Assembly (NCBI GenBank): GCA_947652605.1
Contig: OX393581.1
Location: forward strand, 49,189,924 to 49,253,923
Source of the DNA: Elmis aenea
Lineage: Eukaryota > Arthropoda > Insecta > Coleoptera > Elmidae
Length of the DNA: 64,000 nucleotides
Reading direction: 5' to 3'
The position numbers were made by a program, and so were the translations under genes. Position 1 is the stretch's first letter. The number at the start of each line of letters is the position of its first letter. The notes below the pieces were generated by a model that saw only the letters and a list, made by a program, of their open reading frames with translations, was not told where the DNA came from and ran no database searches. Below, in pieces: positions 37,453 through 52,490 of the stretch.

Positions 37453-40400
37453 TAATACATGTGTTCCTTGAGCGACTATTTCGAAAAAATTTTAATTATT
37501 GATTTGTATATCACAGGAACAGTTTATCCATCGCCTCTTTACATGAATACAATTGTTTTGCATATGTCTTTCAATGAGCTGGTTTTAATTTTTAATAATT
37601 TCCTAAAAATACCGTGCTTTAGTTAATACATATGTTCCTTGAGCGACTATTTCGAAACAATTTTAATTATTGATTTGTATATCACAGAAACAGTTTATCC
37701 ATCGCCTCTTTACATGAATACAATTGTTTTGCATATGTCTTTCAATGAGCTGGTTTTAATTTTTAATAATTTCCTAAAAATACCGTGCTTTAGTTAATAC
37801 ATATGTTCCTTGAGCGACTATTTCTAAACAATTTTAATTATTGATTTGTATATCACAGGAACAATTTATCCACCGCTTCTTTACATAAATACAATTGTTT
37901 TGCATATGTCTTTCAATGAGCTGGTTTTAATTTTTAATAATTTCCTAAAAATACCGTGCTTTAGTTAATACATATGTTCCTTGAGCGACTATTTCTAAAC
38001 AATTTTAATTATTGATTTGTATATCACAGGAACAATTTATCCACCGCTTCTGCACATGAATACAATTGTTTTGCATATGTCTTTCAATGAGCTGGTTTTA
38101 ATTTTTAATAATTTCCTAAAAATACCGTGCTTTAGTTAATACATATGTTCCTTGAGCGACTATTTCTAAACAATTTTAATTATTGATTTGTATATCACAG
38201 GAACAGTTTATCCATCGCCTCTTTACATGAATACAATTGTTTTGCATATGTCTTTCAATGAGCTGGTTTTAATTTTTAATAATTTCCTAAAAATACCGTG
38301 CTTTAGTTAATACATATGTTCCTTGAGCGACTATTTCTACACAATTTTAATTATTGATTTGTATATCACAGGAACAGTTTATCCATCGCCTCTTTACATG
38401 AATACAATTGTTTTGCATATGTCTTTCAATGAGCTGGTTTTAATTTTTAATAATTTCCTAAAAATACCGTGCTTTAGTTAATACATATGTTCCTTGAGCG
38501 ACTATTTCGAAACAATTTTAATTATTGATTTGTATATCACAGGAACAGTTTATCCATCGCCTCTTTACATGAATACAATTGTTTTGCATATGTCTTTCAA
38601 TGAGCTGGTTTTAATTTTTAATACTTTCCTAAAAATACCGTGCTTTAGTTAATACATATGTTCCTTGAGCGACTATTTCTAAACAATTTTAATTATTGAT
38701 TTGTATATCACAGGAACAGTTTATCCATCGCCTCTTTACATGAATACAATTGTTTTGCATATGTTTTTCAATGAGCTGGTTTTAATTTTTAATAATTTCC
38801 TAAAAATACCGTGCTTTAGTTAATACATATGTTCCTTGAGCGACTATTTCGAAACAATTTTAATTATTGATTTGTATATCACAGGAACAGTTTATCCATC
38901 GCCTCTTTACATGAATACAATTGTTTTGCATATGTCTTTCAATGAGCTGGTTTTAATTTTTAATAATTTCCTAAAAATACCGTGCTTTAGTTAATACATA
39001 TGTTACTTGAGCGACTATTTCGAAACAATTTCAATTATTGATTTGTATATCACAGGAACAGTTTATCCATCGCCTCTTTACATGAATACAATTGTTTTGC
39101 ATATGTCTTTCAATGAGCTGGTTTTAATTTTTAATAATTTCCTAAAAATACCGTGCTTTAGTTAATACATATGTTCCTTGAGCGACTATTTCGAAACAAT
39201 TTTAATTATTGATTTGTATATCACAGGAACAGTTTATCCATCGCCTCTTTACATAATACAATTGTTTTGCATATGTCTTTCAATGAGCTGGTTTTAATTT
39301 TTAATAATTTCCTAAAAATACCGTGCTTTAGTTAATACATATGTTCCTTGAGCGACTATTTCTGAACAATTTTAATTATTGATTTGTATATCACAGGAAC
39401 AGTTTATCCATCGCCTCTTTACATGAATACAATTGTTTTGCATATGTCTTTCAATGAGCTGGTTTTAATTTTTAATAATTTCCTAAAAATACCGTGCTTT
39501 AGTTAATACATATGTTCCTTGAGCGACTATTTCTAAACAATTTTAATTATTGATTTGTATATCACAGGAACAGTTTATCCATCGCCTCTTTACATGAATA
39601 CAATTGTTTTGCATATGTCTTTCAATGAGCTGGTTTTAATTTTTAATAATTTCCTAAAAATACCGTGCTTTAGTTACTACATATGTTCCTTGAGCGACTA
39701 TTTCTAAACAATTTTAATTATTGATTTGTATATCACAGGAACAGTTTATCCATCGCCTCTTTACATGAATACAATTGTTTTGCATATGTCTTTCAATGAG
39801 CTGGTTTTAATTTTTAATAATTTCCTAAAAATACCGTGCTTTAGTTAATACATATGTTCCTTGAGCGACTATTTCTGAACAATTTTAATTATTGATTTGT
39901 ATATCACAGGAACAGTTTATCCATCGCCTCTTTACATGAATACAATTGTTTTGCATATGTCTTTCAATGAGCTGGTTTTAATTTTTAATAATTTCCTAAA
40001 AATACCGTGCTTTAGTTAATACATATGTTCCTTGAGCGAATATTTCGAAACAATTTCAATTATTGATTTGTATATCACAGGAACAGTTTATCCATCGCCT
40101 CTTTACATTACTACAATTGTTTTGCATATGTCTTTCAAAGAGCTGGTTTTAATTTTTAATAATTTCCTAAAAATACCGTGCTTTAGTTAATACATATGTT
40201 CCTTGAGCGACTATTTCAAAACAATTTTAATTATTGATTTGTATATCACAGGAACAGTTTATCCATCGCCTCTTTACATGAATACAATTGTTTTGCATAT
40301 GTCTTTCAATGAGCTGGTTTAAATTTTTAATAATTTCCTAAAAATACCGTGCTTTAGTTAATACATATGTTCCTTGAGCGACTAATCGAAGCAATTTCAA

Positions 40401-42580
40401 TTATTGATTTGTATATCACAGAAACAGTTTATCCATCGCCTCTTTACATGAATACAATTGTTTTGCATATGTCTTTCAATGAGCTGGTTTTAATTTTTAA
40501 TAATTTCCTAAAAATACCGTGCTTTAGTTAATACATATGTTCCTTGAGCGACTTTTTCGAAACAATTTTAATTATTGATTTGTATATCACAGAAACAGTT
40601 TATCCATCGCCACTTTACATGAATACAATTGTTTTGCATATGTCTTTTAATGAGCTGGTTTAAATTTTTAATAATTTCCTAAAAATACCGTGCTTTAGTT
40701 AATACATATGTTCCTTGAGCGACTATTTCGAAACAATTTTAATTATTGATTTGTATATCACAGGAACAGTTTATCCATCGCCTCTTTACATGAATACAAT
40801 TGTTTTGCATATGTCTTTCAATGAGCTGGTTTTAATTTTTAATAATTTCCTAAAAATACCGTGCTTTAGTTAATACATATGTTCCTTGAGCGACTATTTC
40901 TAAACAATTTTAATTATTGATTTGTATATCACAGGAACAATTTATCCATCGCTTCTTTACATAAACACAATTGTTTTGCATATGTCTTTCAATGAGCTGG
41001 TTTTAATTTTTAATAATTTCCTAAAAATACCGTGCTTTAGTTAATACATATGTTCCTTGAGCGACTATTTCGAAACAATTTTAATTATTGATTTGTATAT
41101 TACAGGAACAGTTTATCCATCGCCTCTTTACATGAATACAATTGTTTTGCATATGTCTTTCAATGAGCTGGTTTTAATTTTTAATAATTTCCTAAAAATA
41201 CCGTGCTTTAGTTAATACATATGTTCCTTGAGCGACTATTTCAAAACAATTTTAATTATTGATTTGTATATCACAGGAACAGTTTATCCATCGCCTCTTT
41301 ACATGAATACAATTGTTTTGCATATGTCTTTCAATGAGCTGGTTTTAATTTTTAATAATTTCCTAAAAATACCGTGCTTTAGTTAATACATATGTTCCTT
41401 GAGCGACTATTTCGAAACAATTTCAATTATTGATTTGTATATCACAGGAACAGTTTATCCATCGCCTCTTTACATGAATACAATTGTTTTGCATATGTCT
41501 TTCAATGAGCTGGTTTTAATTTTTAATAATTTCCTAAAAATACCGTGCTTTAGTTAATACATATGTTCCTTGAGCGACTATTTCTGAACAATTTTAATTA
41601 TTGATTTGTATATCACAGGAACAGTTTATCCATCGCCTCTTTACATGAATACAATTGTTTTGCATATGTCTTTCAATGAGCTGGTTTTAATTTTTAATAA
41701 TTTCCTAAAAATACCGTGCTTTAGTTAATACATATGTTCCTTGAGCGACTATTTCTGAACAATTTTAATTATTGATTTGTATATCACAGGAACAGTTTAT
41801 CCATCACCTCTTTACATGAATACAATTGTTTTGCATATGTCTTTCAAAGAGATGGTTTTAATTTTTAATAATTTCCTAAAAATACCGTGCTTTAGTTAAT
41901 ACATATGTTCCTTGAGCGACTATTTCGAAACAATTTTAATTATTGATTTGTATATCACAGGAACAGTTTATCCATCGCCTCTTTACATTACTACAATTGT
42001 TTTGCATATGTCTTTCAATGAGCTGGTTTTAATTTTTAATAATTTCCTAAAAATACCGTGCTTTAGTTAATACATATGTTCCTTGAGCGACTATTTCGAA
42101 ACAATTTTAATTATTGATTTGTATATCACAGAAACAGTTTATCCATCGCCTCTTTACATGAATACAATTGTTTTGCATATGTCTTTCAATGGGCTGGTTT
42201 TAATTTTTAATAATTTCCTAAAAATACCGTGCTTTAGTTAATACATATGTTCCTTGAGCGACTATTTCTAAACAATTTTAATTATTGATTTGTATATCAC
42301 AGGAACAGTTTATCCATCGCCTCTTTACATGAATACAATTGTTTTGCATATGTCTTTCAATGAGCTGGTTTTAATTTTTAATAATTTCCTAAAAATACCG
42401 TGCTTTAGTTAATACATATGTTCCTTGAGCGACTATTTCAAAACAATTTTAATTATTGATTTGTATATCACAGGAACAGTTTATCCATCGCCTCTTTACA
42501 TGAATACAATTGTTTTGCATATGTCTTTCAATGAGCTGGTTTTAATTTTTAATAATTTCCTAAAAATACCGTGCTTTAGT

Positions 42581-43262
42581 TAATACATATGTTCCTTGAG
42601 CGACTATTTCGAAAGAACTTCAATTATTGATTTGTATATCACAGGAACAGTTTATCCATCGCCTCTTTACATGAATACAATTGTTTTGCATGTCTTTCAA
42701 TGAGCTGGTTTTAATTTTTAATAATTTCCTAAAAATACCGTGCTTTAGTTAATACATATGTTCCTTGAGCGACTATTTCTAAACAATTTTAATTATTGAT
42801 TTGTATATCACAGGAACAGTTTATCCATCGCCTCTTTACATGAATACAATTGTTTTGCATATGTCTTTCAATGAGCTGGTTTTAATTTTTAATAATTTCT
42901 TAAAAATGCCGTGCTTTAGTTAATACATGTGTTCCTTGAGCGACTATTTCGAAACAATTTTAATTATTGATTTGTATATCACAGGAACAGTTTATCCATC
43001 GCCTCTTTACATGAATACAATTGTTTTGCATATGTCTTTCAATGAGCTGGTTTTAATTTTTAATAATTTCCTAAAAATACCGTGCTTTAGTTAATACATA
43101 TGTTCCTTGAGCGACTATTTCTGAACAATTTTAATTATTGATTTGTATATCACAGGAACAGTTTATCCATCGCCTCTTTACATGAATACAATTGTTTTGC
43201 ATATGTCTTTCAATGAGCTGGTTTTAATTTTTAATAATTTCCTAAAAATACCGTGCTTTAGT
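42581..43262 (+). repeat. Four-monomer cassette (682 bp), copy 4
   Basis: Same four-monomer order, 12825 bp (75 x 171) after copy 3. It is followed by a monomer starting TACTACATATG (43263), which begins the 21-monomer segment. Confidence 0.88.
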
Positions 43263-46200
43263 TACTACATATGTTCCTTGAGCGACTATTTCTAAACAAT
43301 TTTAATTATTGATTTGTATATCACAGGAACAGTTTATCCATCGCCTCTTTACATGAATACAATTGTTTTGCATATGTCTTTCAATGAGCTGGTTTTAATT
43401 TTTAATAATTTCCTAAAAATACCGTGCTTTAGTTAATACATATGTTCCTTGAGCGACTATTTCTGAACAATTTTAATTATTGATTTGTATATCACAGGAA
43501 CAGTTTATCCATCGCCTCTTTACATGAATACAATTGTTTTGCATATGTCTTTCAATGAGCTGGTTTTAATTTTTAATAATTTCCTAAAAATACCGTGCTT
43601 TAGTTAATACATATGTTCCTTGAGCGAATATTTCGAAACAATTTCAATTATTGATTTGTATATCACAGGAACAGTTTATCCATCGCCTCTTTACATTACT
43701 ACAATTGTTTTGCATATGTCTTTCAAAGAGCTGGTTTTAATTTTTAATAATTTCCTAAAAATACCGTGCTTTAGTTAATACATATGTTCCTTGAGCGACT
43801 ATTTCAAAACAATTTTAATTATTGATTTGTATATCACAGGAACAGTTTATCCATCGCCTCTTTACATGAATACAATTGTTTTGCATATGTCTTTCAATGA
43901 GCTGGTTTAAATTTTTAATAATTTCCTAAAAATACCGTGCTTTAGTTAATACATATGTTCCTTGAGCGACTATTTCGAAACAATTTTAATTATTGATTTG
44001 TATATCACAGAAACAGTTTATCCATCGCCTCTTTACATGAATACAATTGTTTTGCATATGTCTTTCAATGAGCTGGTTTTAATTTTTAATAATTTCCTAA
44101 AAATACCGTGCTTTAGTTAATACATATGTTCCTTGAGCGACTTTTTTGAAACAATTTTAATTATTGATTTGTATATCACAGAAACAGTTTATCCATCGCC
44201 ACTTTACATGAATACAATTGTTTTGCATATGTCTTTTAATGAGCTGGTTTAAATTTTTAATAATTTCCTAAAAATACCGTGCTTTAGTTAATACATATGT
44301 TCCTTGAGCGACTATTTCGAAACAATTTTAATTATTGATTTGTATATCACAGGAACAGTTTATCCATCGCCTCTTTACATGAATACAATTGTTTTGCATA
44401 TGTCTTTCAATGAGCTGGTTTTAATTTTTAATAATTTCCTAAAAATACCGTGCTTTAGTTAATACATATGTTCCTTGAGCGACTATTTCGAAACAATTTT
44501 AATTATTGATTTGTATATTACAGGAACAGTTTATCCATCGCCTCTTTACATGAATACAATTGTTTTGCATATGTCTTTCAATGAGCTGGTTTTAATTTTT
44601 AATAATTTCCTAAAAATACCGTGCTTTAGTTAATACATATGTTCCTTGAGCGACTATTTCAAAACAATTTTAATTATTGATTTGTATATCACAGGAACAG
44701 TTTATCCATCGCCTCTTTACATGAATACAATTGTTTTGCATATGTCTTTCAATGAGCTGGTTTTAATTTTTAATAATTTCCTAAAAATACCGTGCTTTAG
44801 TTAATACATATGTTCCTTGAGCGACTATTTCGAAACAATTTCAATTATTGATTTGTATATCACAGGAACAGTTTATCCATCGCCTCTTTACATGAATACA
44901 ATTGTTTTGCATATGTCTTTCAATGAGCTGGTTTTAATTTTTAATAATTTCCTAAAAATACCGTGCTTTAGTTAATACATATGTTCCTTGAGCGACTATT
45001 TCTGAACAATTTTAATTATTGATTTGTATATCACAGGAACAGTTTATCCATCGCCTCTTTACATGAATACAATTGTTTTGCATATGTCTTTCAATGAGCT
45101 GGTTTTAATTTTTAATAATTTCCTAAAAATACCGTGCTTTAGTTAATACATATGTTCCTTGAGCGACTATTTCTGAACAATTTTAATTATTGATTTGTAT
45201 ATCACAGGAACAGTTTATCCATCACCTCTTTACATGAATACAATTGTTTTGCATATGTCTTTCAAAGAGATGGTTTTAATTTTTAATAATTTCCTAAAAA
45301 TACCGTGCTTTAGTTAATACATATGTTCCTTGAGCGACTATTTCGAAACAATTTCAATTATTGATTTGTATATCACAGGAACAGTTTATCCATCGCCTCT
45401 TTACATGAATACAATTGTTTTGCATATGTCTTTCAATGAGCTGGTTTTAATTTTTAATAATTTCCTAAAAATACCGTGCTTTAGTTAATACATATGTTCC
45501 TTGAGCGACTATTTCGAAACATTTTTAATTATTGATTTGTATATCACAGAAACAGTTTATCCATCGCCTCTTTACATGAATACAATTGTTTTGCATATGT
45601 CTTTCAATGGGCTGGTTTTAATTTTTAATAATTTCCTAAAAATACCGTGCTTTAGTTAATACATATGTTCCTTGAGCGACTATTTCTAAACAATTTTAAT
45701 TATTGATTTGTATATCACAGGAACAGTTTATCCATCGCCTCTTTACATGAATACAATTGTTTTGCATATGTCTTTCAATGAGCTGGTTTTAATTTTTAAT
45801 AATTTCCTAAAAATACCGTGCTTTAGTTAATACATATGTTCCTTGAGCGACTATTTCGAAAGAACTTCAATTATTGATTTGTATATCACAGGAACAGTTT
45901 ATCCATCGCCTCTTTACATGAATACAATTGTTTTGCATGTCTTTCAATGAGCTGGTTTTAATTTTTAATAATTTCCTAAAAATACCGTGCTTTAGTTAAT
46001 ACATATGTTCCTTGAGCGACTATTTCTAAACAATTTTAATTATTGATTTGTATATCACAGGAACAGTTTATCCATCGCCTCTTTACATGAATACAATTGT
46101 TTTGCATATGTCTTTCAATGAGCTGGTTTTAATTTTTAATAATTTCTTAAAAATGCCGTGCTTTAGTTAATACATGTGTTCCTTGAGCGACTATTTCGAA

Positions 46201-46851
46201 ACAATTTTAATTATTGATTTGTATATCACAGGAACAGTTTATCCATCGCCTCTTTACATGAATACAATTGTTTTGCATATGTCTTTCAATGAGCTGGTTT
46301 TAATTTTTAATAATTTCCTAAAAATACCGTGCTTTAGTTAATACATATGTTCCTTGAGCGACTATTTCTGAACAATTTTAATTATTGATTTGTATATCAC
46401 AGGAACAGTTTATCCATCGCCTCTTTACATGAATACAATTGTTTTGCATATGTCTTTCAATGAGCTGGTTTTAATTTTTAATAATTTCCTAAAAATACCG
46501 TGCTTTAGTTAATACATATGTTGCTTGAGCGACTATTTCAAAACAATTTTAATTATTGATTTGTATATCACAGGAACAGTTTATCCATCGCCTCTTTACA
46601 TGAATACAATTGTTTTGCATATGTCTTTCAATGAGCTGGTTTTAATTTTTAATAATTTCCTAAAAATACCGTGCTTTAGTTAATACATATGTTTCTTGAG
46701 CGACTATTTCGAAACAATTTCAATTATTGATTTGTATATTACAGGAACAGTTTATCCATCGCCTCTTTACATGAATACAATTGTTTTGCATATGTCTTTC
46801 AATGAGCTGGTTTTAATTTTTAATAATTTCCTAAAAATACCGTGCTTTAGT
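43263..46851 (+). repeat. 21-monomer segment, copy A (3589 bp)
   Basis: It runs from the TACTACATATG monomer through CATTACTAC, GGTTTAAAT, GACTTTTTTG / GCCACTTT, TATTAC, CATCACC, ACATTTTTAA / GGGC, the 682 bp cassette, TTGCTTG and TTTCTTG / C41. The rare GACTTTTTTG (near 44141) and ACATTTTTAA (near 45520) changes are shared only with copy B. The fifth monomer (43967) is full length with GAAACAG, whereas copy B has the shortened TAATCG form there. Confidence 0.88.
45828..46509 (+). repeat. Four-monomer cassette (682 bp), copy 5
   Basis: Same order. It is preceded directly by CTAAAC (no CAAAAC monomer), and followed by a TTGCTTG / CAAAAC monomer as in copies 6, 7 and 8. Confidence 0.88.
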
Positions 46852-48902
46852 TAATACATATGTTCCTTGAGCGACTATTTCGAAACAATTTTAATTATTG
46901 ATTTGTATATTACAGGAACAGTTTATCCATCGCCTCTTTACATGAATACAATTGTTTTGCATATGTCTTTCAATGAGCTGGTTTTAATTTTTAATAATTT
47001 CCTAAAAATACCGTGCTTTAGTTAATACATATGTTCCTTGAGCGACTATTTCAAAACAATTTTAATTATTGATTTGTATATCACAGGAACAGTTTATCCA
47101 TCGCCTCTTTACATGAATACAATTGTTTTGCATATGTCTTTCAATGAGCTGGTTTTAATTTTTAATAATTTCCTAAAAATACCGTGCTTTAGTTAATACA
47201 TATGTTCCTTGAGCGACTATTTCGAAACAATTTTAATTATTGATTTGTATATCACAGAAACAGTTTATCCATCGCCTCTTTACATGAATACAATTGTTTT
47301 GCATATGTCTTTCAATGAGCTGGTTTTAGATTTTAATAATTTCCTAAAAATACCGTGCTTTAGTTAATACATATGTTCCTTGAGCGACTAATCGAAACAA
47401 TTTCAATTATTGATTTGTATATCACAGAAACAGTTTATCCATCGCCTCTTTACATGAATACAATTGTTTTGCATATGTCTTTCAATAAGCTGGTTTTAAT
47501 TTTTAATAATTTCCTAAAAATACCGTGCTTTAGTTAATACATATGTTCCTTGAGCGACTATTTCTAAACAATTTTAATTATTGATTTGTATATCACAGGA
47601 ACAATTTATCCATCGCCTCTTTACATGAATACAATTGTTTTGCATATGTCTTTCAATGAGCTGGTTTTAATTTTTAATAATTTCCTAAAAATACCGTGCT
47701 TTAGTTAATACATATGTTCCTTGAGCGACTATTTCGAAACAATTTTAATTATTGATTTGTATATCACAGGAACAGTTTATCCATCGCCTCTTTACATGAA
47801 TACAATTGTTTTGCATATGTCTTTCAATGAGCTGGTTTTAATTTTTAATAATTTCCTAAAAATACCGTGCTTTAGTTAATACATATGTTCCTTGAGCGAC
47901 TATTTCTAAACAATTTTAATTATTGATTTGTATATCACAGGAACAATTTATCCATCGCTTCTTTACATAAATACAATTGTTTTGCATATGTCTTTCAATG
48001 TGCTGGTTTTAATTTTTAATAATTTTCTAAAAATACCGTGCTTTAGTTAATACATATGTTCCTTGAGCGACTATTTCGAAACAATTTTAATTATTGATTT
48101 GTATATCACAGGAACAGTTTATCCATCGCCTCTTTACATGAATACAATTGTTTTGCATATGTCTTTCAATGAGCTGGTTTTAATTTTTAATAATTTCCTA
48201 AAAATACCGTGCTTTAGTTAATACATATGTTCCTTGAGCGACTATTTCAAAACAATTTTAATTATTGATTTGTATATCACAGGAACAGTTTATCCATCGC
48301 CTCTTTACATGAATACAATTGTTTTGCATATGTCTTTCAATGAGCTGGTTTTAATTTTTAATAATTTCCTAAAAATACCGTGCTTTAGTTAATACATATG
48401 TTCCTTGAGCGACTATTTCGAAACAATTTCAATTATTGATTTGTATATCACAGGAACAGTTTATCCATCGCCTCTTTACATGAATACAATTGTTTTGCAT
48501 ATGTCTTTCAATGAGCTGGTTTTAATTTTTAATAATTTCCTAAAAATACCGTGCTTTAGTTAATACATATGTTCCTTGAGCGACTATTTCTGAACAATTT
48601 TAATTATTGATTTGTATATCACAGGAACAGTTTATCCATCGCCTCTTTACATGAATACAATTGTTTTGCATATGTCTTTCAATGAGCTGGTTTTAATTTT
48701 TAATAATTTCCTAAAAATACCGTGCTTTAGTTAATACATATGTTCCTTGAGCGACTATTTCTAAACAATTTTAATTATTGATTTGTATATCACAGGAACA
48801 GTTTATCCATCGCCTCTTTACATGAATACAATTGTTTTGCATATGTCTTTCAATGAGCTGGTTTTAATTTTTAATAATTTCCTAAAAATACCGTGCTTTA
48901 GT

Positions 48903-51900
48903 TACTACATATGTTCCTTGAGCGACTATTTCTAAACAATTTTAATTATTGATTTGTATATCACAGGAACAGTTTATCCATCGCCTCTTTACATGAATAC
49001 AATTGTTTTGCATATGTCTTTCAATGAGCTGGTTTTAATTTTTAATAATTTCCTAAAAATACCGTGCTTTAGTTAATACATATGTTCCTTGAGCGACTAT
49101 TTCTGAACAATTTTAATTATTGATTTGTATATCACAGGAACAGTTTATCCATCGCCTCTTTACATGAATACAATTGTTTTGCATATGTCTTTCAATGAGC
49201 TGGTTTTAATTTTTAATAATTTCCTAAAAATACCGTGCTTTAGTTAATACATATGTTCCTTGAGCGAATATTTCGAAACAATTTCAATTATTGATTTGTA
49301 TATCACAGGAACAGTTTATCCATCGCCTCTTTACATTACTACAATTGTTTTGCATATGTCTTTCAAAGAGCTGGTTTTAATTTTTAATAATTTCCTAAAA
49401 ATACCGTGCTTTAGTTAATACATATGTTCCTTGAGCGACTATTTCAAAACAATTTTAATTATTGATTTGTATATCACAGGAACAGTTTATCCATCGCCTC
49501 TTTACATGAATACAATTGTTTTGCATATGTCTTTCAATGAGCTGGTTTAAATTTTTAATAATTTCCTAAAAATACCGTGCTTTAGTTAATACATATGTTC
49601 CTTGAGCGACTAATCGAAGCAATTTCAATTATTGATTTGTATATCACAGAAACAGTTTATCCATCGCCTCTTTACATGAATACAATTGTTTTGCATATGT
49701 CTTTCAATGAGCTGGTTTTAATTTTTAATAATTTCCTAAAAATACCGTGCTTTAGTTAATACATATGTTCCTTGAGCGACTTTTTTGAAACAATTTTAAT
49801 TATTGATTTGTATATCACAGAAACAGTTTATCCATCGCCACTTTACATGAATACAATTGTTTTGCATATGTCTTTTAATGAGCTGGTTTAAATTTTTAAT
49901 AATTTCCTAAAAATACCGTGCTTTAGTTAATACATATGTTCCTTGAGCGACTATTTCGAAACAATTTTAATTATTGATTTGTATATCACAGGAACAGTTT
50001 ATCCATCGCCTCTTTACATGAATACAATTGTTTTGCATATGTCTTTCAATGAGCTGGTTTTAATTTTTAATAATTTCCTAAAAATACCGTGCTTTAGTTA
50101 ATACATATGTTCCTTGAGCGACTATTTCGAAACAATTTTAATTATTGATTTGTATATTACAGGAACAGTTTATCCATCGCCTCTTTACATGAATACAATT
50201 GTTTTGCATATGTCTTTCAATGAGCTGGTTTTAATTTTTAATAATTTCCTAAAAATACCGTGCTTTAGTTAATACATATGTTCCTTGAGCGACTATTTCA
50301 AAACAATTTTAATTATTGATTTGTATATCACAGGAACAGTTTATCCATCGCCTCTTTACATGAATACAATTGTTTTGCATATGTCTTTCAATGAGCTGGT
50401 TTTAATTTTTAATAATTTCCTAAAAATACCGTGCTTTAGTTAATACATATGTTCCTTGAGCGACTATTTCGAAACAATTTCAATTATTGATTTGTATATC
50501 ACAGGAACAGTTTATCCATCGCCTCTTTACATGAATACAATTGTTTTGCATATGTCTTTCAATGAGCTGGTTTTAATTTTTAATAATTTCCTAAAAATAC
50601 CGTGCTTTAGTTAATACATATGTTCCTTGAGCGACTATTTCTGAACAATTTTAATTATTGATTTGTATATCACAGGAACAGTTTATCCATCGCCTCTTTA
50701 CATGAATACAATTGTTTTGCATATGTCTTTCAATGAGCTGGTTTTAATTTTTAATAATTTCCTAAAAATACCGTGCTTTAGTTAATACATATGTTCCTTG
50801 AGCGACTATTTCTGAACAATTTTAATTATTGATTTGTATATCACAGGAACAGTTTATCCATCACCTCTTTACATGAATACAATTGTTTTGCATATGTCTT
50901 TCAAAGAGATGGTTTTAATTTTTAATAATTTCCTAAAAATACCGTGCTTTAGTTAATACATATGTTCCTTGAGCGACTATTTCGAAACAATTTCAATTAT
51001 TGATTTGTATATCACAGGAACAGTTTATCCATCGCCTCTTTACATGAATACAATTGTTTTGCATATGTCTTTCAATGAGCTGGTTTTAATTTTTAATAAT
51101 TTCCTAAAAATACCGTGCTTTAGTTAATACATATGTTCCTTGAGCGACTATTTCGAAACATTTTTAATTATTGATTTGTATATCACAGAAACAGTTTATC
51201 CATCGCCTCTTTACATGAATACAATTGTTTTGCATATGTCTTTCAATGGGCTGGTTTTAATTTTTAATAATTTCCTAAAAATACCGTGCTTTAGTTAATA
51301 CATATGTTCCTTGAGCGACTATTTCTAAACAATTTTAATTATTGATTTGTATATCACAGGAACAGTTTATCCATCGCCTCTTTACATGAATACAATTGTT
51401 TTGCATATGTCTTTCAATGAGCTGGTTTTAATTTTTAATAATTTCCTAAAAATACCGTGCTTTAGTTAATACATATGTTCCTTGAGCGACTATTTCGAAA
51501 GAACTTCAATTATTGATTTGTATATCACAGGAACAGTTTATCCATCGCCTCTTTACATGAATACAATTGTTTTGCATGTCTTTCAATGAGCTGGTTTTAA
51601 TTTTTAATAATTTCCTAAAAATACCGTGCTTTAGTTAATACATATGTTCCTTGAGCGACTATTTCTAAACAATTTTAATTATTGATTTGTATATCACAGG
51701 AACAGTTTATCCATCGCCTCTTTACATGAATACAATTGTTTTGCATATGTCTTTCAATGAGCTGGTTTTAATTTTTAATAATTTCTTAAAAATGCCGTGC
51801 TTTAGTTAATACATGTGTTCCTTGAGCGACTATTTCGAAACAATTTTAATTATTGATTTGTATATCACAGGAACAGTTTATCCATCGCCTCTTTACATGA

Positions 51901-52490
51901 ATACAATTGTTTTGCATATGTCTTTCAATGAGCTGGTTTTAATTTTTAATAATTTCCTAAAAATACCGTGCTTTAGTTAATACATATGTTCCTTGAGCGA
52001 CTATTTCTGAACAATTTTAATTATTGATTTGTATATCACAGGAACAGTTTATCCATCGCCTCTTTACATGAATACAATTGTTTTGCATATGTCTTTCAAT
52101 GAGCTGGTTTTAATTTTTAATAATTTCCTAAAAATACCGTGCTTTAGTTAATACATATGTTGCTTGAGCGACTATTTCAAAACAATTTTAATTATTGATT
52201 TGTATATCACAGGAACAGTTTATCCATCGCCTCTTTACATGAATACAATTGTTTTGCATATGTCTTTCAATGAGCTGGTTTTAATTTTTAATAATTTCCT
52301 AAAAATACCGTGCTTTAGTTAATACATATGTTTCTTGAGCGACTATTTCGAAACAATTTCAATTATTGATTTGTATATCACAGGAACAGTTTATCCATCG
52401 CCTCTTTACATGAATACAATTGTTTTGCATATGTCTTTCAATGAGCTGGTTTTAATTTTTAATAATTTCCTAAATATACCGTGCTTTAGT
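48903..52490 (+). repeat. 21-monomer segment, copy B (3588 bp)
   Basis: It is collinear with 43263-46851 monomer by monomer, at an offset of 5640 bp, and shares GACTTTTTTG and ACATTTTTAA. The one-base length difference is explained by the shortened TAATCG monomer at 49587 (with CGAAGC, also seen at 40359). The last monomer has TATCAC where copy A has TATTAC. Confidence 0.88.
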
